A DNA stretch of 64,000 nt from Noviherbaspirillum sp. UKPF54 (lineage in GTDB: Bacteria > Pseudomonadota > Gammaproteobacteria > Burkholderiales > Burkholderiaceae_D), in NCBI RefSeq assembly GCF_007874125.1, contig NZ_CP040128.1, positions 3,472,001 through 3,536,000 of the forward strand, in the 5' to 3' direction. The translations under genes and the position numbers were made by a program. The number at the start of each line of letters is the position of its first letter. The first letter of the stretch is position 1. This document shows, piece by piece, positions 27,916 through 36,815 of the stretch. The notes under the pieces are model-generated. The model saw nothing but the letters and a program-made list of their open reading frames with translations, had not been told where the DNA came from and did no database searches.

Positions 27916-28101
27916 ATGGCCAAGTACCTGATCTCTTTCCCCAGCGCGGCGATGGTAGTACCCGATGGCGAGTGGGACGCGGTAAGCCGCGACGCGCACG
28001 CCGTGATCCATGAAGCTAAGGCCGCTGGCGTCTACGTCTTTAGCGGCGGCATCGACGAAGACGTTCCGCCAGCTCGCCGACCCTGGCTCAGTCGCGGCTA
28101 G
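27916..28101 (+). pseudogene. Truncated YciI-related protein
   Basis: 61 residues beginning MAKYLISFPSAAMVVPDGEWDAV and ending at DEDVPPARRPWLSRG. The start matches a family of about 110-residue YciI-like proteins, but the C-terminal half is missing and replaced by unrelated residues before the stop. The truncation point is near codon 52. Probably non-functional. Confidence 0.65.
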
Positions 28102-28488
28102 GGAAGCCGCGCACATGTAGCATCAACAGGTACTGCAATGGCGTGAGGCCCTCTGCTTTCGTTGCACTTTCACTTAAGCGCAAAAAGCGACGCAACTGAT
28201 AGCGAAATTCCGATAGAGATCGGACTTTATTTTTGCCGGACGAGATGGCGTTGTTTTCTTCATATCCGTATTGATAAAAACATTGCTTACACGCATATCA
28301 TGCTGTGATATGATTTTCCACTTTGCAATGTCAAAGTGCTCGCTGCTAGATCGAACGGAAACAAGTCGAATATGGATAGCATAGCGTCCTGGCTGCGCGG
28401 ATGGGGCACAGGACCATCCGTCGCATTGACCATTCCATGCCATTTTTTTGCAGTCAATTTTTTAACCATGTAGCAAAGGAAAAGAAAC
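28102..28488. other. Intergenic region upstream of cytochrome c
   Basis: 387 bp, AT-rich, no supported ORF. Contains the palindrome at 28294-28312 and AAAGGAAAAGA just before the cytochrome start. Confidence 0.5.
28294..28312. promoter_or_regulatory. Operator-like palindrome
   Basis: CATATCATGCTGTGATATG: perfect 7-base arms, 5-base centre, about 180 bp upstream of the cytochrome gene. A dimeric regulator site is likely but the regulator is unknown. Confidence 0.45.
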
Positions 28489-28812
28489 ATGAACGCATCG
28501 AAGTTCCTGCCATTGATGACGGCCGCAATCCTAGGAGCCGCCTCCGCCGCATCGGCCTCCGCCGCCGATCTCGCGCTGGGCGAGAAAATTTTCACAGCCA
28601 ACTGCGCCTCTTGCCACGGCACTGGTGTGCTCGGCGCACCGAAATTCGGTGACAAGGCCGCATGGGCACCGCGCATCAAGCAAGGCAAGGACACGCTGTA
28701 CACCCACGCACTTGGTGGCTACAAGATGATGCCACCCAAGGGCGGCAACGCTGCGCTCAAGGACAACGAAGTCAAGGCGGCAATCGATTACATGGTCAGC
28801 AAGGCGAGCTAA
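28489..28812 (+). CDS. Small class I cytochrome c (c5-like)
   Basis: 107 residues. Signal peptide (about 1-25, ending ASAA), then one haem motif CASCH at about 38-42 and an axial Met in YKMMPPKGG (about 80). Size and the GEKIFTANCASCHGTGVLGAPKFGDKAAW context fit cytochrome c5 family proteins that carry electrons to terminal oxidases. AAAGGAAAAGAAAC precedes the ATG. GC content higher than the flanking sequence. Confidence 0.92.
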   Translation: MNASKFLPLMTAAILGAASAASASAADLALGEKIFTANCASCHGTGVLGAPKFGDKAAWAPRIKQGKDTLYTHALGGYKMMPPKGGNAALKDNEVKAAIDYMVSKAS

Positions 28813-29334
28813 CGCCACGGCATTCCGGGTGGGCTTCATGCAGCCGCCCGGCGCCGATTTGAAGGAAAGAAATGAACATCGCCGGCAGAGGCAAGTTGTT
28901 GTAATGGACGTGGTTGTTATTGTCGCTGCTGTCAGTTGACTGTGCGCGCCACCACACGGTGCATCACATTCAGGGCCACGTGCTCAGTACGCAGGTCCGC
29001 CATCGTTAAACGATCGCTTTTGGGAAACATCTACTTCCGCTTTGGGTCGATTGCTGCTATTCAACGGTTTGCCCAGCATGTCCGGTTACCGAAGTATTCC
29101 TGTCACAGCGACGACAACCGTTCTGGAGAGCGTGCCTTGCTTTTTCAGTGCGGCTCTCCGACGGACTTTACTACAAACTGCAAGACATCTTCGTAACTAG
29201 AAGAATCAAAGAGTTAAACCGACATCTTCCGACGGACTTTAGTGCAAGAGATCAGGGGAAGACGGTGCGATCCGCGCCTGATGCGCCGGATCGGGGGGAA
29301 TCGGGAACGGCGCACGCCGTTCCCGGAAATGCGC
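28813..29334. other. 522-bp intergenic region with repeats
   Basis: No supported gene. Holds TCCGCTTTGGGTCG (29037-29050) and the right-hand repeats at 29158-29241, and it contains the HU gene's terminator-like GC hairpin near 29290-29330. Confidence 0.4.
29158..29241 (-). repeat. Right group of TAAAGTCCGTCGG repeats
   Basis: Two copies, 29158-29170 and 29229-29241, both on the minus strand and so inverted with respect to the group at 26725-26785. Confidence 0.6.
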
Positions 29335-29622
29335 TTACTTGACCTTCACTTTCGCGACGAGGTCTTTCAGTGCCGGCGCTGCCTTGAAACGCACGTTCTT
29401 GGACGCCTTGATCTTGATGGTTTCGCCCGTGGCCGGGTTGCGACCGGAGCGTGCTGCGCGCTGAGCGACGGTGAACGTGCCCAGGCCCGGGAAGGCGAAG
29501 CGGCCTTCCTTTTTCAGATCCGCACCGACAAAGCCGAACACCTGCTCCACGATTTCCTTGGCTTTCACCTTGCTGACTTCGTGGTCTGCAGCGATTTTGT
29601 CGATCATTTCTGCCTTGTTCAT
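29335..29622 (-). CDS. HU-type DNA-binding protein
   Basis: 95 residues. MNKAEMIDKIAADHEVSKVKAKEIVEQVF, then GRFAFPGLGTFTVAQRAARSGRNPATGE containing the DNA-minor-groove arm (GRNPATGE) and ending KASKNVRFKAAPALKD. A nucleoid-associated dimeric protein that bends DNA. Start at 29622 with AAAGGAGATG; an upstream in-frame ATG is not needed. Confidence 0.96.
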   Translation of the reverse strand: MNKAEMIDKIAADHEVSKVKAKEIVEQVFGFVGADLKKEGRFAFPGLGTFTVAQRAARSGRNPATGETIKIKASKNVRFKAAPALKDLVAKVKVK

Positions 29623-29855
29623 TACATCTCCTTTAAAAAGCGAATTTGGCAACTGTTGCCAGATGCCAAGTATATAGCGTTCCGCTCATGTTTCGCGTAA
29701 TCAACGCTTTCATTCAAGCAAAATTCCAACAAAGTCTTGCCCGCACACCCCCGTATTTATTGGCCGAGCCGGGAATCGCTACCGAAAACCGGAATTTTTC
29801 CCGAATGCGGGACGTACAATGCACGCGATACGATGCACAACCCTGACGAGGCTGG

Positions 29856-30581
29856 ATGATGAAAGCACTACTCACCGGACATACCCGTGGCTTGGGCGCG
29901 GCCGTCGCGGCGCAACTCCTGGCGCGCGGCATCCCCGTGCTGGGACTGGCGCGCGGCATCAACCGGGAACTGGAAAGCCGCTTCGGCGCGGCGCTGCGGC
30001 AAGTCGAGCTCGACCTGACCGATACCTCCGCCGTCACGCGCTGGCTGGCCGGCGACGCGTTGCGCGCCTTCGTTGCCGACTGCGATACCGTCCTTCTCAT
30101 TAACAATGCCGGCACGGTGCAGCCGGTCGGCCCGCTGGCGATGCAGGAGCCGGCGGCGATTGCGCGCGCCGTCGCCCTGAACGTGGCGGCGCCCATGATG
30201 CTTGCGGCCGCCCTGGCGACGGCCGCAAGCGCCAGCGAGCGGCGCATCCTGCATGTGTCGAGCGGCGCGGGCCGCAATGCCTATCCCGGCTGGAGCGTGT
30301 ATTGCGCCACCAAGGCGGCGCTGGACCACCATGCGCGCGCGGTGGTGCTGGACAAAAACGATGCGCTGCGCATCTGCAGCCTGGCGCCGGGCGTGATCGA
30401 CACCGGCATGCAGGCCGAGATACGCGCCAGCTCGCTGGAACAGTTCCCGCTGCGCGAGCGCTTCGACGCGCTCAAGCGCGATGGCGCGCTCACCGCGCCG
30501 GACGACGGCGCCGCGCGCCTGGTGGATTACCTGTTGAGCGATTCATTCGGCCGCGATCCGGTGGCCGATCTGCGCGGGTGA
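29856..30581 (+). CDS. Short-chain dehydrogenase/reductase
   Basis: 241 residues, classical SDR: TGHTRGLGAAVA cofactor loop (about 8-19, G-x3-G-x-G with a changed first Gly context), NNAGTVQPVG (about 85), catalytic Ser in VSSGAGRN and YCATK (Tyr148, Lys152). Complete catalytic triad. Substrate unknown; the loop lacking a typical Asp after beta-2 favours NADPH. ATG at 29856 or 29859. DUF3820 gene follows after 8 bp. Confidence 0.9.
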   Translation: MMKALLTGHTRGLGAAVAAQLLARGIPVLGLARGINRELESRFGAALRQVELDLTDTSAVTRWLAGDALRAFVADCDTVLLINNAGTVQPVGPLAMQEPAAIARAVALNVAAPMMLAAALATAASASERRILHVSSGAGRNAYPGWSVYCATKAALDHHARAVVLDKNDALRICSLAPGVIDTGMQAEIRASSLEQFPLRERFDALKRDGALTAPDDGAARLVDYLLSDSFGRDPVADLRG

Positions 30582-30589
30582 ATGCGAGC

Positions 30590-30802
30590 ATGAGGCCCGA
30601 ACACCTGGAATTGCTGGTCACGCGCGAAATGCCCTTTGGGAAGTACAAGGGCCGCCTGCTGGCCGACTTGCCCGGCCATTATCTCGGCTGGTTCGCGCGC
30701 GAAGGCTTCCCGGCGGGCGAGCTGGGCAGGCTGCTGGAGCTGATGTATGAACTGGACCACAATGCGCTGCGCCACCTGCTTGATCCGCTGCGGCGGCGGT
30801 AA
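30590..30802 (+). CDS. DUF3820 family protein
   Basis: 70 residues. The phrase MPFGKYKGRLLADLPGHYLGWFAREGFPAGELGRLLELMYELDHN is the DUF3820 signature, a small domain also annotated as quorum-sensing-regulated factor; MPFGKYKG resembles a nuclease-fold loop. Role unknown. It starts 8 bp after the SDR stop, so the two are probably co-transcribed. Confidence 0.9.
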   Translation: MRPEHLELLVTREMPFGKYKGRLLADLPGHYLGWFAREGFPAGELGRLLELMYELDHNALRHLLDPLRRR

Positions 30803-30813
30803 ATCACTGCCTG

Positions 30814-32034
30814 CTACGTCTTCAGGGGCAGCCGCCGCAGACTCAGGGCCAGCAGCAGGCAGAAGCCGATGCACACCGACAGCACGATGACGATGCCGGT
30901 CCAGCCGTCGACTTCCCACAGCGCGCCGCCGAGCGGTCCGATCAGGCTGCCGCCGAGGTAATAGCAAAACAGGTAGATGGCCGAGGCGAGCGAGCGGTAT
31001 TCGGTGGCGCGCCGGCCAACCCAGCTACTGGCAATCGAATGCGCGCCGAAAAAACCGAACGTGAACAGCGCGAGGCCGGGAAGGATCACCAGCAGGCTGT
31101 CGGCCAGCGTCAGCAACAGCCCCGCCAGCGTCGTCGCCACCGCCATCCACAGTACCTGCCGGCGCCCCAGGCGGTCGGCCAGCTTGCCCATCGCCACCGA
31201 ACTGAACATGCCGACCACGTACAGCGTGAAGATGAAGCTCAACACCGTCTGGCTCAGGCCGAAGCGCGGATCGAGCAGACGGAATCCGAGATAGTTGTAG
31301 ACGGCGACAAACGCGCCCATCATCAGGAAGGCGATCATGAACAGCTTGGGCAGCCCCTCGTCCTGCAGGTGGCGCACGGCCGCCGCAGCAGCTCCCGGAA
31401 AGTCGATGTCGCGCGGGCGGAAGTTGCGCGACGGCGGCAACCTGCGCCGGAATTCGAATGCCATCAGCAAGGCGACCACGCCGATGACGGCCATCGCCGC
31501 GCGCCAGGAAAAATGATCGGCCAAGACGGACGCGGCCACCCGCCCCAGCATCCCGCCCAGCGCCGCCCCCGCGATGTACTGCCCCATGGCCGCGCCGAGC
31601 GACTTCGCCTCGACTTCCTCGGTCAGGTAGGCCATGGCGACGGCCGGCAGGCCCGCCAGGGCGACGCCGAGGATGCCGCGCAGCGCCAGCAGCTGCCCGA
31701 AGCCGCCGACGGCGGCGCAGGCGATGGTGGCGATAGCCGAAACGAACAGGGCGACGGTCATGGTCGCGGTGCGGCCGAGGCGGTCGGACATCACGCTCGA
31801 CAGCAGCAGGCACACCGCCAGCGCGATCGTGGAAATCGACATCGCCCAGCTGCTGTGCATCGGAGACACATGGAATTCGGCCGTAAACAGGGGCAGCAAG
31901 GGTTGCACGCAGTTGAGCATCGCAAAGGTCGCGAAGCCGCCAAGGAAGACGGCGCGATTCGCGTTCCTGAGATGGCTCTTCGTATCTTGCGCCGCCGCCA
32001 ATGCGGCTACGGCCGCGGGTGAACAGGTAGACAT
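30814..32034 (-). CDS. MFS transporter (YnfM-type drug/sugar efflux)
   Basis: 406 residues with 12 predicted membrane helices. The MFS motif A-like loop SDRLGRTATM follows helix 2, and the second-half equivalent ADRLGRRQVLW follows helix 8. VQPLLPLFTAEFHVSP near the N-terminus and SSWVGRRATEYRSLASAIYLFCYYLGG near the end resemble the YnfM/arabinose-efflux group. Substrate unknown. Divergent from the LysR gene with a 104-bp gap, which suggests that regulator controls it. Confidence 0.9.
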   Translation of the reverse strand: MSTCSPAAVAALAAAQDTKSHLRNANRAVFLGGFATFAMLNCVQPLLPLFTAEFHVSPMHSSWAMSISTIALAVCLLLSSVMSDRLGRTATMTVALFVSAIATIACAAVGGFGQLLALRGILGVALAGLPAVAMAYLTEEVEAKSLGAAMGQYIAGAALGGMLGRVAASVLADHFSWRAAMAVIGVVALLMAFEFRRRLPPSRNFRPRDIDFPGAAAAAVRHLQDEGLPKLFMIAFLMMGAFVAVYNYLGFRLLDPRFGLSQTVLSFIFTLYVVGMFSSVAMGKLADRLGRRQVLWMAVATTLAGLLLTLADSLLVILPGLALFTFGFFGAHSIASSWVGRRATEYRSLASAIYLFCYYLGGSLIGPLGGALWEVDGWTGIVIVLSVCIGFCLLLALSLRRLPLKT

Positions 32035-32138
32035 GGTATGGATGCCCGATGGGTTACAGAACTCATGGTAGGCTTGCGCAGTTATTCAGTCCAATATATC
32101 TTTGTCGATGTTTTTATATCGAAACGAGATAACAGAAA

Positions 32139-33029
32139 ATGGAATTGCGCCGCCTGCGCTACTTCGTCGCCGTCGCCGAGGAGCTGCATTTCAGCCGCGC
32201 CGCCGAGCGCCTGCATATCGGGCAGCCGCCCTTGAGCCAGCAGATCCAGCTGCTGGAGGAAGAGCTTGGCGTGCGGCTGCTGGAGCGCACGCGGCGCTGG
32301 GTGAAGCTGACGGAAGCCGGACGCCTGTTCCTGGACGATGCGCGGCGCATCCTGGCGCTGTCCGAACAGGCGGTGGAAACGGCGCGCCGCGCCGAGCGGG
32401 GCGAAGTCGGCGAGCTGCGCATCGGCTACACCTCGTCGACGCCGCTGACCGCCGCCTTCAACAAGGCGGTCAACGCCTACCGCAAGGCGTTCCCGCGCGT
32501 GACGCTGTCACTGGCGGAAATGCCGACGCTGCGCCAGGTGGAGGCGATCCGGGAGCAGCGCATCGACCTCGGCTTCCTGCGCCCGCCGGAAGCGTCGCTG
32601 TCGCGCGACGTGTCGCTCACGCCGCTTCGGCACGACCCGCTGATGCTGGTCGCGCCCAGCGGGCATGCGCTGATGAAGCGCACCTCGGTCGCCATCAAGG
32701 AGCTGGCCGACCAGCCGTTCGTGATGTTTTCCGCCGATGCCGGCACCGGCGTGCAGTCGCTGGTGTTGCGGCTATGCCGCGAGGCGGGCTTCGAACCGAA
32801 GATCGCGCAACAGGCGCGCGAAGGGTCGACCATCATCGGCCTGGTCGCATCCGGCTGCGGCATCGCCATCCTGCCCGAATCGTTCAACGCCATCCGCATC
32901 AAGGGCGTGAGCTACCTGCCGCTGGCGGACCGTGCGGCGAAAACGCAGCTGATGCTCGCGAGGAATTACACCCACCGCTCCGCCCTGGCCGATTCCTTCG
33001 TCGAACTGGCGGTGCGGGCGGTGGCGTAG
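32139..33029 (+). CDS. LysR family transcriptional regulator
   Basis: 296 residues. HTH at about 2-60 (MELRRLRYFVAVAEELHFSRAAERLHIGQPPLSQQIQLLEEELGV motif region), then the LysR substrate-binding domain from about 88 (GELRIGYTSSTPLTAA). It resembles the CatR/BenM-like subgroup in its RLLERTRRWVKLTEAG hinge. Probably regulates the divergent MFS gene in response to an unidentified effector. No repeated T-N11-A site is obvious in the 104-bp gap. Confidence 0.9.
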   Translation: MELRRLRYFVAVAEELHFSRAAERLHIGQPPLSQQIQLLEEELGVRLLERTRRWVKLTEAGRLFLDDARRILALSEQAVETARRAERGEVGELRIGYTSSTPLTAAFNKAVNAYRKAFPRVTLSLAEMPTLRQVEAIREQRIDLGFLRPPEASLSRDVSLTPLRHDPLMLVAPSGHALMKRTSVAIKELADQPFVMFSADAGTGVQSLVLRLCREAGFEPKIAQQAREGSTIIGLVASGCGIAILPESFNAIRIKGVSYLPLADRAAKTQLMLARNYTHRSALADSFVELAVRAVA

Positions 33030-33149
33030 TCCGTCACGGCTGCTGCAAAGCGCTGGAATAGACATTCAGGATTTATTTGGCCCGGCTTCTTTTGCATGCG
33101 CGTTCTTGCCGCTCCCGCCGCTCTGCCTGTTTCCAAGGACAATGCACGG

Positions 33150-36100
33150 CTAATGCACGTACGTCGTCCTGTTCCCCTGATACCACGCCTCGAATGTCTC
33201 GGCATCGACCGGCTTGCACACATGGTATCCCTGAGCATGGCTGCACCCTTGCTTGCGCAGGTATTGCAATGTCGCTTCCGACTCGATTCCCTCGGCCACC
33301 ACTTCCAGCTTCAACGAACGTCCCAGGGCGATGATTGCCTGTGTGATTGCCTGGCTGGCAGTATCATGGCCAAGCCGTTGCACGAACGATTTGTCGACCT
33401 TAATCTTATTGATCGGCAGCCGCGACAGATAGTTCAGGCTGGAATATCCGGTACCGAAATCGTCCAAGGCGATCTTAACGCCCAGCCGCCGCAATTGCAT
33501 CAAGACCTCGATCGCTCGGTCAAGGTTTTCCATGAGCGCGGTTTCTGTAACTTCGACCTGCAATGCAGCCATATTCAACCCGCAATCCACTATCACGTTG
33601 GCAAACTGCTCCGCGAAGTCATGGTTGCGTAGTTGAACAGCCGACACATTGACTGCAATCGGAATCGCAGGCAGCCCCCGTTCGAGCCACTTTTTGTGTT
33701 GGCGGCAGGCCTCGACAATCACCCATTCGCCAAGCCGGTTGATTTGGCCGGTCGATTCCGCGATCGGCACAAACCGGTCCGGGCCGATGTCGGCATGCGG
33801 CCAGCGCACCAGCGCCTCGACGCCGATCAGGTGAGACGTACGCATGTCAATCACCGGCTGATAGAACAGTTCAAACGTGTCATGGGCCAGCGCCGCCCTG
33901 ACTTGCTCTTCGAGGCGGGATTGCAACTTCGACTCTGCGGCCAATTCTTGAGAGTAGAACTGAATGCCGTTACGTCCGGCTTGCTTTGCCTGGTACATCG
34001 CCGCATCGGCGTTGTTGACGAGGATGTCGAGTTCCTCTCCGTCACGCGGGTAGATGCTGATCCCCACAGATGCGGAAATGGATAATTCAAGACCGTTGAC
34101 ATGATAGGGTCGGTTCACGCAGGCCGCCATGTGACGCGCCACCTCGCCGGCGTTGGCATCGTTATCGATTTCCGGCAGCAGTAACAGGAATTCGTCGCCG
34201 CCCAGCCGGAATGCCATGTCGTCGGCACGCGTGCAACGGGTAATACGCCTGGCTACCTCGCGCAGGACTTCATCTCCCGCTTCGTGACCATAGTTGTCGT
34301 TAATGGGCTTGAAGCGGTCAAGGTCGACAAACAAGACGGCGCTGTGACAGTTGGCGCGTTTGGCGCGGGCGAAGAAGCGCTTGGCACAGTCGACGAGCAA
34401 GCCGCGATTGGGCAATCCAGTCAAGGGGTCGTGCAATGCCGCCTGCCGAATGCGTTCTTCTGCTTGCTTGCGTTCGCTGATGTCGAGAACAAACCCCACC
34501 AGGTCACTGACGCCGCCAGTGCTGGCGAATGCCACCAGGACGGGTACCCGTTCGCCGTTGGCGCGCAGGTATTCCTTTTCAAACATGTCAGAAATCCCCT
34601 GCCGCAGTGCTTGCCTCATCGCTTCTCGGTCCACCGCCAAATATTCGGGCGCCGTTAACCGATCCCAGCGGAGCCTCCCGGAGAGAAGATCATCACGGCT
34701 GTATCCGATCAGGCGCAGGAATGCGGCATTGGCCTCCCGGATTTCGCCGGTGACCGCTCGCCTGACCATCCCGATCGGCGTGGCGTCGAAGATCAGCCTG
34801 AGATGGCGCTCGCTTTCCCGCAGCGCCTCTTCCGCCTGTTTTTTTCCGTGACGTCGAGCGAGGTTCCGATGCACCTCCATGGCCTGCCGCCATCGAAAAG
34901 AAACTGGCCGCGCACCTGAAGCCACCGCTCCAGTTTGTCATCGAACCGAATAATGCGATGCTCCACTTCGAAACAGCTATGCGCCGGATCCTGCATCGCC
35001 TGTTGCAGCGCGGCTTCGACCAGCGCCCGATCATCCGGATGTATCCCGGACAGTACAGTGCGGTAATCGATGTGCGCGTCCAGTGCCAGTCCATACTGCC
35101 GCTTGACCTCCGCGCTCCAGTTCACTTCCCCGGTTTGTGGATAAAAGTCGAAAATGCCGACCCCGGTAGCTGAAACAGCCAGTTCAAGATCGTCCTTGTT
35201 TTTCTGTAGCTCGGCCTCGGCAAGCTTGCGGTCGCCGATGTCCTTTACTATCGAGATGAAATACTCCGGCGCGCCGCGCCCGTCCCGCACGAGAGACACG
35301 TTGAGATTAATCCAAACAATCTCGCCGTTCTTACGCACGTAGCGCTTGTCCATTGCATAAGTCGAAATTTCCCCGGCCAGCAGTTGAAACATCAACTTCA
35401 GGTCCGCATCCAGGTCGTCCGGATGCGTAATGTCCTGAAATGTAAGAAATGCCATTTCATCCTTGGCATAACCAACGAGGTCGCACAGATTTTGATTGAC
35501 CTGAATCCATTTCCCGTCGAGGCCGACATGGGCGATGCCGACCGATGCCTGCTCGAAAGTTGTCTTGAACGTCTTGTGCGCATGTTCAAGTTCGGCGGTA
35601 CGCTCTGCCACGCGCCGCTCCAGTTCTGCTGAAAGCATGCGCAACTGGTCTTCGGCACGTTGACGCACCGTCATGTCACGGATGGCGGCAACCACCATGG
35701 GTTCGCCGTCCACATCGAGTGAATTCAAGCTGATCTCGACTGGAAACTCCGAACCATCGGCACGAATGCCGAGCAAGTCGGTCCGTCCGCTACCCATCGG
35801 CCTGTTTCCGGGGCGAAGTGCAAACTGATGGCGTTGCGCGATATGGCGTGCCCGAAACCGTTCCGGAATCAGTCTTTCCACCGGAAGCCCCAGCATCTTG
35901 TGGCGGCCATATCCGAACATGCGTTCGGCATGCGCATTGGCCAGATCAATCGTGCCATCCGAACGCATGATGATCGTCGCATCGGGGGCGGTCTCCAGCA
36001 ATGCCCCAAAGCGCCGTTCAGTGCCCCGGCTCATCGTCAGATCACGAATGACAAGCGCGGCGTAGACTGGCTGGTGATAGGTATCGAAGATGGGGGTAAA

Positions 36101-36460
36101 GGCTAGCTCGTAACTTTTTCTCAGCAGTTTGTCGTCGCCAAAGTCTTCAACCACCCGAAACGACTCGCCAGCTAAAGCCCGTCGGCATAAGGCGGCCGCC
36201 CTTTCTCGGTCGTTGGTCAAGTGCGCGAGGATATCGCCCAATCGCTGACCGGATTGCACCGGAATGCCGAAAATCAATTCAAATTCGCGCCGAAAAGGTG
36301 CATTCAGAGCGACAAAGCGCAGCTCCGAATCCACTGCCGCGACCAAGTCATTGCTGTTTTGCAGCACAGATGTTGCAAGTGGGTAGGCGCCGGCGGCCTT
36401 TTCCGCCTCGGCATCTGATAGGCGTCGCTCAGGATGCTGCCCCGCTGCCTGCTGATCCAT
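33150..36460 (-). pseudogene. Multi-PAS GGDEF-EAL protein, split by a -1 frameshift
   Basis: Two overlapping frames encode one protein of about 1,100 residues. The first frame (36460 down to 34793) carries a leading PAS and several further PAS/PAC domains and ends at SLDVTEKN. The second frame (from the shift to 33150) continues QAEEALRESERHLRLIF with another PAS, GGDEF (LGGDEFLLL) and EAL (EALVRW, DDFGTGYSSL). A -1 shift at A-AAA-AAC (34838-34844) joins them exactly. Both active-site motifs are intact, so the joined protein could make or degrade c-di-GMP. It may be a real mutation, a sequencing error in the A7 run, or programmed frameshifting. Confidence 0.8.
34838..34845 (-). other. Frameshift site: A7 run followed by C
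   Basis: Minus strand reads GA-AAA-AAC in frame: a slippery heptamer A-AAA-AAC whose -1 frame restores the GGDEF-EAL reading frame. Confidence 0.7.
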
Positions 36461-36706
36461 CAAACCACCTCGTATTTGCCGGGGCAAAATGTCGCCGTGG
36501 AGAATAGGACAACACCAAGATCAGAGGGTTCGCTTTCTCATGGTCAGTTGCCCATGACGATTAATCATTATCGACTAGTAAAAAAGAGTCGTACCCGGCC
36601 TGCTTTATGTGGCCCAAAGGCAGGGAGCGCATTAAAGGCGTTTGCTTCGGATTTGTTGCACCAGCCATGCATCAATATCGTCCACATGGTGTGGTTTTCC
36701 GGAGTA

Positions 36707-36733
36707 CTTTGCACGTCACATTCCTGTGCAAAG
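36707..36733. promoter_or_regulatory. Inverted repeat between the divergent c-di-GMP genes
   Basis: CTTTGCAC at 36707-36714 and GTGCAAAG at 36726-36733, arms 8 bp, spacer 11 bp, in the 355-bp gap before the PocR gene. Possible operator; the rest of the gap has no gene. Confidence 0.5.
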
Positions 36734-36815
36734 CGGCATCCCTGCTCAGGTAAAATGACTGCGGGCATCAACTTACGCGATGCCGTTGTCGCCACCGCAA
36801 AAGGCCGCCCCATCC

